Shown here: positions 23,714-35,608 of the stretch, piece after piece
How positions within the stretch are numbered: the first letter of the stretch is position 1
How the letters are laid out: the number at the start of each line of letters is the position of its first letter
Source of the DNA: Amphimedon queenslandica
Lineage: Eukaryota > Porifera > Demospongiae > Haplosclerida > Niphatidae
Reading direction: 5' to 3'
Length of the DNA: 64,000 nt
NCBI RefSeq assembly: GCF_000090795.2
Contig: NW_003546457.1
Span: 41,542-105,541 of the forward strand
Made by a program: the position numbers and the translations under genes
Notes under the pieces: model-generated
What the model saw: the letters and a program-made list of their open reading frames with translations, nothing else
Told to the model about the DNA's origin: nothing
Database searches by the model: none

Positions 23714-26700
23714 TCATTGTTTTGAGTGTTTCCAATCAATTATTTTTTGGCGTAGCTCATCGTTAGGCTGTAGCATCTCAACTGTGAGTGGATGTCGATT
23801 AAAAGGATCATTTTGATCACTAGAAAAGTAATTAAAAAAAACAATAACATCAATACAGCATTCAATAGTTATGGACATGCAAATAAGTAAGGCAAACTGT
23901 ACCGTACAGCCAGTTAATTTTGTGAAAAAAATCAATAAAAATAACTCGATTTGTAGATGAAAATAATTGTTACAATTTTTTGACAGCAATTGTACAATTG
24001 TACTGAGGCCATGCATTATTCTATGCAGATTTAAATTTTGCATTTTGGATGCATCCACAAACTTGCAAAATTTAATTCTCCACAAATATATCCAGCTGTA
24101 CAATTTATTTTAAACTGAACCCTTCACTTTGGCTCCACTCTTAAATTTTTTTCATTTAATTGCAACCAGCAAAATTGTTTTAAAAATGTAAAATCAAAAT
24201 CTGGAGTTACAAATATTTAATTTACCTCAATAAATGACGCATGATGACAGTTCTATCAACAACATTACCGGAAGTAGGCAATGTGACCGGGTCATTCATA
24301 ATGGTCCCCATTAATGGATCCAGGAATTCATCTGGTGCCTATTCAAAGGAGTTGAGAGGTCAAACAGAACAAGTGTAGGTATGTCTTCCTTACATCACTA
24401 GTGAGTTTCTCTTCGGCGTCCATCTCTGCTTGATACTTAGCAACAATATGTCTCATTCTAACTAACCCATCACACAATTCATAGGGAAGATTCAAACGCC
24501 TAGAAAATAAATAAATAAATAAAATAATACTAATACAAATTAATATTGTTTGGAGAATTTTTGTTGAAAAATAATTTTCATTTTATTTGGAGAAAAATAA
24601 CAAATTTATGGTGACATTTTAATACTAATACAATCATTCAAGCACATTCTGACACTCAAGTCTCTATACATAAACAGATTAATAAACACAACAACAGTAT
24701 TGGTGATGCCAAAACAAGAGCTTTGATCATCACAAATTAATCTTATAATGTACATCTGGTAAATGAATTAAAATTTATAATAATTGCTTTAATGGCTACC
24801 GCTACACATTAATGGAGAATGGAATAGTGACAGAGAGTCTCGTAAATTCATTAGTAATAATAAGTACAGCGTATATTAGTGTGTTAATAATAATAATTAT
24901 TATTGTTAATTTATTATGCTAGAATGTGTATATACACCTACATGTACATACTACCGTATACTGGGATATTTTCCCATCGCTAAATTTTCGCGAAACTTGC
25001 ATTTGTAGGATTTCACAAAATAATATTTTTTGCAAATAGCTTGTAAACTCTACCACGTGGCAATGGAAATTCAGAATATCATGATTTTTATTTTCGCGAT
25101 GGAGCAAGAAAATGCGAAATCTGCGAAAATTTGGCTACTAGAAAATTTCCCAGTATATGGTATAATGCTATTTTAATTCCTTTTAAGTATGATGACAGCA
25201 TAAAATGCATTAAGTACAGAAAAGAAGCAAAACAAGGAAATGGGGAGAGTAACTGAAGTGCTTTGTGCTTCAAGATTGAGTCACACTTTACATTATGACC
25301 AAAAGGCACCAAACATCCAATAGATAAAGATTCCCCAAGACTTGCATTCACATACATAATTTAATGATTGTAATGTGTTTGTAAATTGTAGCCATGTGTG
25401 TGTGGGTGTATATGTGTGCATATATACATGTCTGTGTCTGAATTAGCCTCATAGCTTCAAAGGAATTACCACAAGTCCCTAACCAAAAAGCCACAATGCT
25501 CAATAGTGTACATGTACTTGTACAAGTAGGGTGGACCATGAATGTAGTAAACTGGGCTCTACTTAAGAATGCCATAAACATTGAGGACAGGATTACAAAC
25601 TTGTACTATGCAGGAAACATGACACAGACATACAGTACATATCATAAACCTATCGTTGCTTGTCATGCTGATACTGTGTCATTTGATGATTGTTTACGAG
25701 ATCAAGTATTTTTGTTATGAAATATTGAGGTTTTGTTTCAGCAATAAATTAATAAGTGAAAAAAATTAATTTAATATTAAAATTCAATTATCTGTCACAA
25801 TGTTATGGTTAAGATGCTCATACAATGAAGAGAGAGAGAGAGAGGGAGGGAGGGAGGGAGGGAGGGAGAGGGAGGGAGGGAGAGACAGAGAGACAGAGAG
25901 ACAGAGAGAGAGAGAGAAAGAGAGAAAGAGAGACAGACAGACAGAGACAGAGAAAGAGAGAGAGAGTATAGATACTCGTAGGCAGACAAAGATAAAAAAT
26001 AACAGACAACAAAGTGAACAAACTCAACAATACCTTGCAACATTCAGTGTCATGTCAAAAAGTTCAATAGAGAAACTCCGTTCGTCACGAGGAACTGCCT
26101 GACAAAACTCGACCTCTTTTCCCAAATTATTATAAACACTAATTATAGAGCTGACCAATGCTTTTGGATCAAAATTATACTTCTCTCTATCTTTTACCTA
26201 ACAAAAGCCTTGAGCACTAGTTTTAAAAAAGGTTAAACATACATTGAAATCTTTTCTTTTCTGTCCAACAAGTTGCTTTAGGGAGTTATTTAGCATTGCA
26301 ACAATCTGATCCACAATAGGCTGTATGACAAAAGGCCTGATGAGGAAAGAAAGGACAAGACAGAATTGTGGGACATGAGAGAAAAAAGAAGAGAGAGAGA
26401 GAGGGAGAGAGAGGAGAGCGAGAGAAAGAGAGGGGGGGAGGGAGGGAGGGAGAGAAAGAAAGAAAGAAAAGAGAGAGGGGGGGGTCTAACTGGCTGGTCT
26501 CCATTACCTGGTGATTCCTGAAGTGATCATTTCAATTGTGTTAACAGTCTTCAATGCCAGTATGTTCCTATTCCTGGCATACATGACAGCTTCCTTCAGT
26601 CGCTCATTGTGGTCTTTCTTTTCATCATTGCTCAAGTCTTCCCAAGATGGTGACTCTTTTATCAACTGAATCTCTCTCACAACAGATAAATTCTAATAAA

Positions 26701-29700
26701 ATACAAGAGAACAGTAACCAAATGAGACAACACACAAAACGTGACACGTGCACCACAACACTAATTCATGAGTATGTAAACATACACAGTTTCACACAAA
26801 CACACACCACATGGGGACAACTGCCTAGTGTCTCTAGGCTCTAGCTAACATAACAATCAGGGCACGTGATGTAGATGTTCAGGCATTTTAAATTATTACA
26901 AATTAACTAGTAGCATGATCATAAATAACTCTACAAAGGCAGCTTAAACTTACATGTCAAAAAATCATATTTAGTTTTGTGGTGGTAAATTTTGTGGATT
27001 AGTCCAAAAGATACCCAACCACAAAAATAACACACAGCACTGCATAGAGAACATGTGCAAGAATAAAGAAATGGAATATAATACAGTTTGAATCAATTGA
27101 ATGAAAAGTTAAAAATTATGGGCACCTACTGTACATGTATACCATCTGCCACAGTAAAGTAGAGCAGGAAGCAATTTGGCAGGAATTTACAAGAAATTAA
27201 TGTTACAAATATTAGCTTCCACAAAATACTTGAACTGAGATCCAAAATAATCTTTCTGAAATAGGCTAAATATGACTAGTTAAATATTATCAGATACGGT
27301 ACATTGGTAAGCCCTCACTATCAAAGTTTATTATACGAGAACAAGGGCATCAAAACACCAGTAAGAATTAACATGTTTTGTCTATGATGGTTTAAGAGAT
27401 TCACAGTCTTCCTCCAGACAATGACTGGTTATAGTAATATAGAGGAGGAACACCTGTCTTAACAACTAATTAGACTAGTCCCAAGAGTGGCTGAAAGATA
27501 CATCAAGCAATTAATGATATACACGTACCTACACCATATACCTACCACCTACATGTACCTACATGTACATACACGTATACCTACATGTACAAGTACATGT
27601 ACAAGTATACTTGCACCACAATGGCACATGTCATGCATGCACATGTGATGTGATCCATGTGCTGTATAAACATCACATGAGCTATTATTTACCTGGAGTC
27701 CTTCATCAAGCTGTATAGTGGCGTCGTTGATTATCATGTTCATGAATCTCAGGAAAAGAGGAACTTGAGAGCTTATTTGGACTGTGTCAACCTTAAAGTA
27801 CAACAAGACAATAAATAAGCTACTTAGTGTTATGATTGTAATAGGCTTCACTGTATAATGTGTGTGTGTATACCTCATCACTCAGTTCTTTTAAGCTTTG
27901 TCTGTAGCAAGGTATGTTCCATAAGAAACTAAGTATTCTATACATCGGTAAACGATACTCTATAGTAATAATAATAATGACAATAATAATAATAATAACA
28001 ACAATAATAATAATAAGGTATATACCTTATATACATGTATATTTTAAAATAATAATAAATTAACTATAATTGTATAATATTCAATTCAGGGTTTCCCACA
28101 GAATTTTGGTATTTTTGCTCAAAAATTGGAATTTTAAAATTTTGTATGCAGCCATACAGAATTTTGCTTAAAAAATTGGGCCAAAGGCCCTTGTATAGTA
28201 CAGGGTATTTTGACGAAAATCACAAGGAGAGAATTCTCCATTTTTATATTTTTTTCTGATACATATGCATGTCCTTATGTTGCATATCAAATTTAAGCTG
28301 ATTCTGATCAAATTTGAATTTTCCATAAATTTTTAGAGTTGTTAAAAAATCAGGCCAAACACCCTGTACTACAATACAGGGACTTTTGTTAAAATTTCAT
28401 CAAAAATGACTAGGAGAGAATTTTCCATTTATATATTTTTTTCTGATACATATACATGTCCTTATGTTGCATATCAAATTTGAGCTGATTCCAATCAAAT
28501 TTGAAATTTTTATAAATTTCTAAAGTTGCTCAAAAACCTGGCCAAATACTGTATTGTAGTGCTTGTCAGCTCATGAAGCTCATGCTGTTTAGCTCACTTA
28601 GCATACTTTGTGGGAAACCCTGACTGGTATACAATTGAAACTTTTAACTTGGTAAAAAGAAAATATAAAATTTGTCTAAAACGGTGGCTCAATTTTGGCA
28701 ATTTCTATCTAAAAAATAGTGATAATTTACGAAATTTATCTTCAAACTCCATTGAGTCCCCAGTGTGTTCAATGTCAATGAATATCATTAAAAGTGAGGG
28801 GAACAGGTGACGGATGGCAATCTCGTGTTGCTCAAACAGAGCTCGCTGATCATCAACAAACTAAAATATAAAAATAAAAATAACAATAATAATAACAACA
28901 ACAACAACAACAATAATAATAAGAGGGGAAAAAATTGGAGAAAGGAGAAGGAAGGACAGAAAGAAAAGAAGAAAAATATATAAAAATATGATATACCTTA
29001 GAGTGACTTTTAATTGCGGGTACTAAATATTGCAATTGTAGCACAAGGTAGATTTTGCTGGTATTAAAAATTGCAATTAAGTAATTATTACTAATAGTTA
29101 TATGGCATCATGATGTCATTATTAATAATTGCGCGTATTAATAATTGCGATTTTAACCCAAACGCAAAATTCGCAATTAATAGTACCCGCATTTAAAAGT
29201 AACCTTAAGGTAATGATGTTATAAATTATAATGATTACTAACCGAACTCCCCATGAGTCCTTGTTGCTCTGTGTCATCAGTTTCTATCATTAATGATAAT
29301 AACTGGGTCAATTTAGCACGCAAATGAGGATTGGCTATTAATTGAGGATAACTATAATGCAAAATAAAGAAACAAAATAATAAAGAATTAATTCATCAGT
29401 CTCCAATATGTCTTAACTCCTTCCTCACTCAACTACTGTATACCGGTTCTAATTTCACATTTTTTTCTAATTACAAAATTTTTACACCTTCATTGTCACA
29501 TCTTTGTAAACTATTAATGAACTTTTTTTGTGAAATTTTAGAAATGCAGAATTTGTGAAAATATTTCCCTGCAAAAATAAACTGGTATACAGTATCTCCC
29601 TCTCTCTCTTTATCAAGGTCATTACCCCATGTACACTGTACAAAATGTCACCAATTGATACTGAACTTCACTTGACTCTAACAAAATCCTTGACCTGATC

Positions 29701-32700
29701 TGACTAATGAAATACATTATAAATTATAATTTAGTAAAGATGATACTTTTATACTAACGTTAGGAATACAGCGAAATCAGAGAGATTCTCAACCAAGCAC
29801 TCTGGTATTGTCAGGAGTGAAACAGGTGCCTAGTAATATCAAAGAAACACAATCAAGATCAGATAATGCACATGTACAGTACAACATTAGAAAATTTTAT
29901 TATTCTATGAAATTGATTTTTTGAGACACAAACATAACAGCAGTAGTGCAAGTAAATAAATAAATAAATAAATAATAAGAAAGCAACAAATAAAAATAAA
30001 ACTAAAAATTCGCACATGTACATGTGTACATGTATACAATGCAGTGCTGCTCTTACTAGCTCTGGAATAGGAAAGATTTGTTCCGATTCTTTTTTAATTA
30101 GCTCAATCAGCCAAACAGCTGTCGCAGTATAAAATTTCATAGACAACTCTAGCAGCTGTGGATGCATGATATGAGCCTACAATAGAGTAGAGTAGAGTAC
30201 AGTACAGTAGATTAAAGTGAGAAAGGAATTACTACACTCGACATTCATTGCATTACAAAATGATGAAGTCACAATAGAAGAAACAGTATCATTTACATAC
30301 ATGCAAATTACGGTATGCTACGCATTACGACAAACAAACATGTACATACATGTACATAAACGTACAGTGTACATGTACATGTACATGTACAAGTACATCT
30401 GTAAGGGGCTATTACAGTATAGCGGGTTATTTTCGAGGATAACAAATTTCCCAAGTTTCACATATTTTTCAAGATTCGTGAAATTAAATTCCTTGAAAAT
30501 CAATTTGATACGGTACAAGATGGCAGAATAGTGGAAACTCGCGAAAATTGATTCCGCAAACTTCCGGATACGGGTCATTCGCGAAATTTATTATCCTCGA
30601 AATTAACCCGCTATACGGTATTATGAGGATAGCAAATCAGTAAATGACACAACGAATATAGTAAAACCATTTAGAAATTAGTTAAATTAATAATTTTTAT
30701 AATTATACATGTATAGTATGTATGTGTAGGACTCAAACACAAATATTTCCGGTGCTTACTTGAACTCCTAACAACTGAGAGAGGAAAAGTCTCTCTCTAG
30801 GACCACCCCTTCCCTCCATCTCTTGAACCTGTAAACAACAACAACAACAACAATAACAACAACAATAATAATAACAATAATAATAATAACAGCTGAAATA
30901 TTGGCAGAAGTTAAACTTGGCAATTTGTTTAAAATTTGCAATTCATAAATTTTATATTGGTGATTTAACAGCCACGTGTCATTGAGTATACTCAACATGT
31001 GGTTTAAAATTGGCTGAAGTTGACTGCAGCTGCCAAATCTGCCAACCAGCCAAATATTTCCAGCTATCATGATACATGTATATATACACATGTATCTGAT
31101 TCTTACTGTGGCAAGTATTCTGTGAATATGCTTGAACAAATGAATGGTTTGTGTGAGCCCAAGGATAAGAGATTTGTGAGTGAGGAAGAAGCAGTGAGAC
31201 ACAAACTTAACAGGAAGGACCGGCTCACTGGGGCAGACAAGAATCTCTACAATAAATTAAATATGGTCAGAGAGCTTGGAAGCTATCAAAATAAGGTGTG
31301 TTTCCTTAAAGAAACAAAATTAGAATAGATATTAAAAGAAACCATCAAACAAGAGAAATGTATAAACTTTCATTACACACTAAAATATCAAACATTATAG
31401 AATAGATACAGTAGTAATAATAATGGCTATACACACCATAGTATCACTGTGGTTGTAGGACCACATACACACAGTACATGGTACTGTACTGTATAGCTGG
31501 TAATTTTGGAGCAGGTAGGGAATTTTAGCAAATTTGATGTTTTGACAGCTCATGTCATGTACATGTATTTGACAAAATATAAAGCCTGTCATTTTGCTGA
31601 GCCTTTAAGTAGCACATGGCTATAAATTTGCCACATTAAAACCTAACAATCATCAAAGGAATTTAGCAATTTGCCAAATTACCAGATATACGTGTACAAC
31701 ATTGACAAAAATACCTCTTGAAGTTAATTTAGTTTCTTGAGAGAAATCAAGAAAAGCTTTATCGTACTGTGGGCCCTCATGACCATCCCGAGTGGATCCT
31801 AGCACACAATATCCAGGATCAACATTCATTAGCTTTGGATTAACAGCAGATCCAGAGCTGGGAATAGTGAATGGGGTGCTCAAGTGAAGCAAGACCCAAC
31901 AGACGTTGAGAAAGAAGCCATCACTAGCTGTATGGATCATTGGAGCATTAAACATACGGGACATCATCTAGAGGATAACACAGAGAGAGAGAAAAAGGGA
32001 GAAATATTGAGCAAAGACATAAATCAGGAAAGAAAAGAAGAGAGAATCATGTACCGTACATGCAAGATAAACAAATAAAGAGAGATGAAAGAAATAATTA
32101 GGAATTGACTCACAAAGGATAAAAGAAAAGAAAAAGATTGTGACATATGCTTAACGATTAAATAGAAAACCACATCAATGGACTGTGCTAATGCATGTAT
32201 AGTCTATAAACTTCATTACCTTTCCTCTGTCAGCATTAGCTTTAAAGCAGGACACAAACCACTCAATAACTCTCTCCTTGACGTCTTCCCCTTGACGTAA
32301 AAGAGATGAAACCAGGATATGAAGTTTAGCTACGTTCCCTTCCAACTGCAACTGAAGGGATCTAGTCAAATCTTTACTTTGCATGAAATTGTGAATAAAA
32401 TGCTCCTAAAATGAAAAAAAAACACGATAAGAATGATACAAAATGTAGATAAAGTAAGTGTAGAGATAATAGTAGAAAATCTACCTGATTAACATATGAA
32501 TTTCGTAGTACACATTACTATAATCTTAATGTTGATTTCAATGATGATAAATATTAAGATTTAGTCTATACACACACAGTATTTCAGTGACTGATATTGA
32601 AGACTCACCGATGGCTGCATTAGTGATGGAGAGAGTGTCGTTGGTGACAGGAGACGACCAAGCAAAGTGTGAGCCTGATATGCCTTGCCATTATGTGGGA

Positions 32701-35494
32701 CCGTTTTATCAGGAAACCAATAAGAAGATGACACCAATAACTAAATGCACATGTACATACGTATGCAAAGAATCTCGATACAATAAGGAAACTATCTTAC
32801 AGAGGAAAGAGATGAAACTTGAGTAAATAGCATAACAGCCTCAATTAGGAGGTAGTAGTCACTTGACATTAGAGTAAGATTAGAACATCTGGCGTATACG
32901 TGACTCAGGAGAGGATTAAAGATAATTTCCTTGAAATGAGTAAAAAATGATCACATCATTCACAGTATACATGTATTGAAATTAGTAGTACCAAGTTTGG
33001 TCGGGTCTGTGATCTTGCAATATCCAAAATAAAACTAGTCAAGCCTGATAATAATAATTAAGAGCATTATCCTTACAAGTAATGGTGACAGTCCTGGAGC
33101 TTACCTTTTGAACAGGAGTCCATACAGTGATGAACAAACTGACTCTCGGACACATCTTTTGCTTGCAAAATACAAATATTGTGTGCCGAACATATCATCA
33201 CACTACATGTAGATAAAGTGGTTTTTTAAATACTAGAGCTAGCATGCAATCTCACCCAGCCATTTCAACCACTTTCTTTTTAAGTCTTGATAAAAGATCA
33301 ACCTTCCATGTTGGAGCCTATTATGATCATACAGGGATTGAGACAAGAACATTAATTTTATTATTATTAATAATAGAGATAAATGGTGTAAATACACTCC
33401 TATAGACACAGCACAATAAGTGACTCATTCAATCCAATGAAAGCACATTACTACCTTTTTAACAGCTGCAGCCTGGGACCCTATTCTATCATAACACTGT
33501 GACAAATAGAGGACAGGAGATGACTCTATAGCATGTTCTCTACCACAGCCATTGTGCTCTGATCCTCTTGGGTTTATCACCAAGTAATTCTCTGGATTAC
33601 TTAGCTGGAGTCTTTTTGCTAATATCTGAACAAAACAAAATAGAAGAATTATAATTAATATTAATCATTATTAAAGAAAAATCAATGGAACTTTGTTAAT
33701 AGACAAAATAATAACCCAACTGCTTAGTGCCCGCCTACGCAAGTGTGGCAAGTCCAACTAGCATTTAAAAAATTGCTAATGATACACACAGGTGGCCATT
33801 GAGTGTCACGTCCTAGTAGTACTACAAAATGTCACTTACTCTAAAATCACTACCTCATTGATAAATCAGACTAAACTAGTAATCATACATCATGCACTCA
33901 CACACGCTAGACAAAAACAATTAGAGCTCACTCCTACGTTAGATTAATGATAATCAGACCGTTAATATAACAACTAGAAGAAAGTATAAGCGATATGCAT
34001 AAGAACAGGGCTCATTGAATGCTGTATAGCATCACATACTGTATCCCTCACTAAATTCATTTGAAAAGTTATAATCAACTCAAAAAGTCCAGACATACAC
34101 AAGCAATCCCACATAATATGAATTGACGTAATAACGCACATGTAAATGGATTAGGTTATATTGCATTAGAACTAATGGGGGCACATTGATCCAAATCAGT
34201 GTTTAAAAACTTTTGATTAAGTCATTAAAAGGCTAGACTTTAGTGCTAATAAAGAATGTGTACTTTTTTCTAAGAAGAATGTGACGTGACACATCAATAA
34301 TTAAGACCAGACAAATCTAATATGTACATGTACATCACCACATAATGTAGGGTTGGACTTGGAAAACGGTAAACAACTTGGTTATTGTGCAGGTCAGGCA
34401 CACCCTGTGGTTCATACCACATTAACAAAACCCAACACGCATACATGTACATGTAAATGTACAATGTACATGTAGACGTAACGTACATGTACATTACTAA
34501 TATATCAAAAAATAATCCTTCCCTATGCTTTTAGTCTAATCCGAGGACTTAATTGGGCGAACCCCTTACTGAGATATAAATTTCTGTATGCATGTATGTA
34601 CATTCGGGCGTGTCTGGGAGGTCTGGCCAGGAGGCAGACCCCCTCAATGTTTTACATTCTATCTAGTTTACTGTATACCTGTACATGTACATGTACATGT
34701 GGCAAGAAAATTCGACAGTGGACTCAACTTATTACATTCATTGATAATAAAACTGCTAACAATAATTTTACTACAAAATGCTGTTGGTACATCATACATG
34801 TACTTATACTAAAAATTCACCTAATATACTATTCACAATTGCCTTATTTACTAATGAATCACAGTATCCATCCATCCATACACATAGTTTGGATGACAAG
34901 ATGGCAACTGTAAATTTAAAAAAAACAAACATAAGGCCTTTGTGGCTTATAGAGAAAACTCAAGTGGCAGTACTAACAGTTTAGAATAAAGGTCAGAATG
35001 TGTCCTTAGAAAAGGTTAAAGCAACTCCTGCACAAAGTCTATTTTGCTTCCTATCATGTGGCTTTGTTAAGTTTATCTTATAACAAAAGGTGAATTAATA
35101 TCTACTATACTGTATCACTGATTCGTGAAACAAGTTAGGACAGGGACTACATGTACATGGCACTTGACTAATTATTTAAGTATTATTAAGACAAAAAACT
35201 ATCACAAACTTCATTGCAAAACAGTTAACAAACAAACCTTTTCATAGTTATCAAATGTGAGTACACCTTCATCTGATAATAACAAAAAGTACTTTAACTT
35301 GTCATCAACAAACTGATCACTACCTAGTGAAAAAAAAAGATGACAAATCACTCTTTTAGATCAATACCTCCTTTAACTAGTAGCACCCTGGCTATAATTT
35401 GATTCATTTGATGGTTCTGTCTCTCTTTAGCTTGTACAGCGGCCTCGGCATCTTCCTCACTAGAGAAAAGCGACAGAAATGGATTAGCTGCCAT
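23714..35494 (-). CDS. UBE4A: Ubiquitin conjugation factor E4 A (U-box E3/E4 ligase)
   Basis: UBE4A extends ubiquitin chains using a C-terminal U-box. ATG at 35492-35494: [20 protein letters not shown] matches the NPFaaLFgs start of UBE4A. About 20 or more exons follow. Recognisable pieces include [20 protein letters not shown] (about 32300), DEEGYCVL-type segments near 31800, [20 protein letters not shown] (about 27700-27780), [18 protein letters not shown]-like residues (about 26050-26110) and [10 protein letters not shown]...NDPVTLP in the U-box (about 24260-24350). The end is [20 protein letters not shown] with TGA at 23714-23716. The RPNtELk-like end favours UBE4A over UBE4B. Introns contain at least five inverted-repeat elements, two long purine tracts and several microsatellites, so this is the most element-loaded gene in the window. 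Exon edges are approximate. Confidence 0.92.
24952..25162. mobile_element. MITE, TACnGTATAC family, copy 1
   Basis: Ends TACCGTATACTGGGATATTT (24952) and AAATTTCCCAGTATATGGTA (to 25162) are inverted copies of each other. 211 bp, no coding capacity; the inner arms (TTTTCGCGAAACTTGC / AATGCGAAATCTGCGAAAAT) are also partly complementary. Lies in a UBE4A intron. Confidence 0.85.
25827..25967. repeat. Long purine (GA/GGGA/GACA) tract
   Basis: About 140 bp of almost pure A/G on the plus strand in a UBE4A intron, with GAGG and GACA blocks. Low-complexity open frames on both strands here are not genes. Confidence 0.95.
26376..26484. repeat. Second purine (GA/GGGA) tract
   Basis: About 110 bp of A/G-only sequence in another UBE4A intron, of the same type as the tract 400 bp to the left. 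Confidence 0.95.
27966..28017. repeat. (AAT)n microsatellite
   Basis: Imperfect AAT/ACA trinucleotides in a UBE4A intron next to the TIR element that begins at 28087. Similar tracts occur at about 28862-28922 and 30832-30891. Confidence 0.9.
28087..28622. mobile_element. Family B element with CAGGGTTTCCCACAG ends (intact copy)
   Basis: Starts CAGGGTTTCCCACAG and ends TGTGGGAAACCCTG, a near-perfect terminal inverted repeat. Inside are two internal units about 186 bp apart, each with TTCTGATACATAT, CATGTCCTTATGTTGCATA and a GAGCTGATTCCAATCAAATT-like piece, related to family A. No transposase. CAGGG ends suggest a hAT-type non-autonomous element. Lies in a UBE4A intron, 536 bp. Confidence 0.85.
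28995..29211. mobile_element. MITE with ACCTTA...GCGGGTACTA ends
   Basis: The left end ACCTTAGAGTGACTTTTAAT followed by TGCGGGTACTA matches, inverted, the right end TAGTACCCGCATTTAAAAGT then AACCTTAAGGT. 217 bp, with further AATTGCG-type inverted pieces inside. A family distinct from the other MITEs here. UBE4A intron. Confidence 0.85.
29434..29594. mobile_element. MITE, TACnGTATAC family, copy 2
   Basis: Ends TACTGTATACCGGTT and AACTGGTATACAGTA are inverted copies. 161 bp; the interior is an imperfect palindrome of TTTCACA/TGTGAAA pieces. UBE4A intron. Confidence 0.82.
30413..30620. mobile_element. MITE, TACnGTATAC family, copy 3
   Basis: Ends TACAGTATAGCGGGTTATTT and AATTAACCCGCTATACGGTA are inverted copies, extended inward by TCGAGGATAA / TTATCCTCGA. 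208 bp. UBE4A intron. Confidence 0.87.
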
Positions 35495-35608
35495 ATTTAC
35501 TGCTGGGTGTGGTCACTCAATATTAATTAATTATTGCAATTATTGCTATGAATAATAAAAAAATAAATCATAAATGCATTATATAATGTACAGTAGATGC
35601 ATGCATTA

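Noticed and set aside
25795-26102. Open frames on both strands rich in Arg/Glu or Ser/Leu
   Set aside because: Low-complexity translation of a GA/TC tract in a UBE4A intron.
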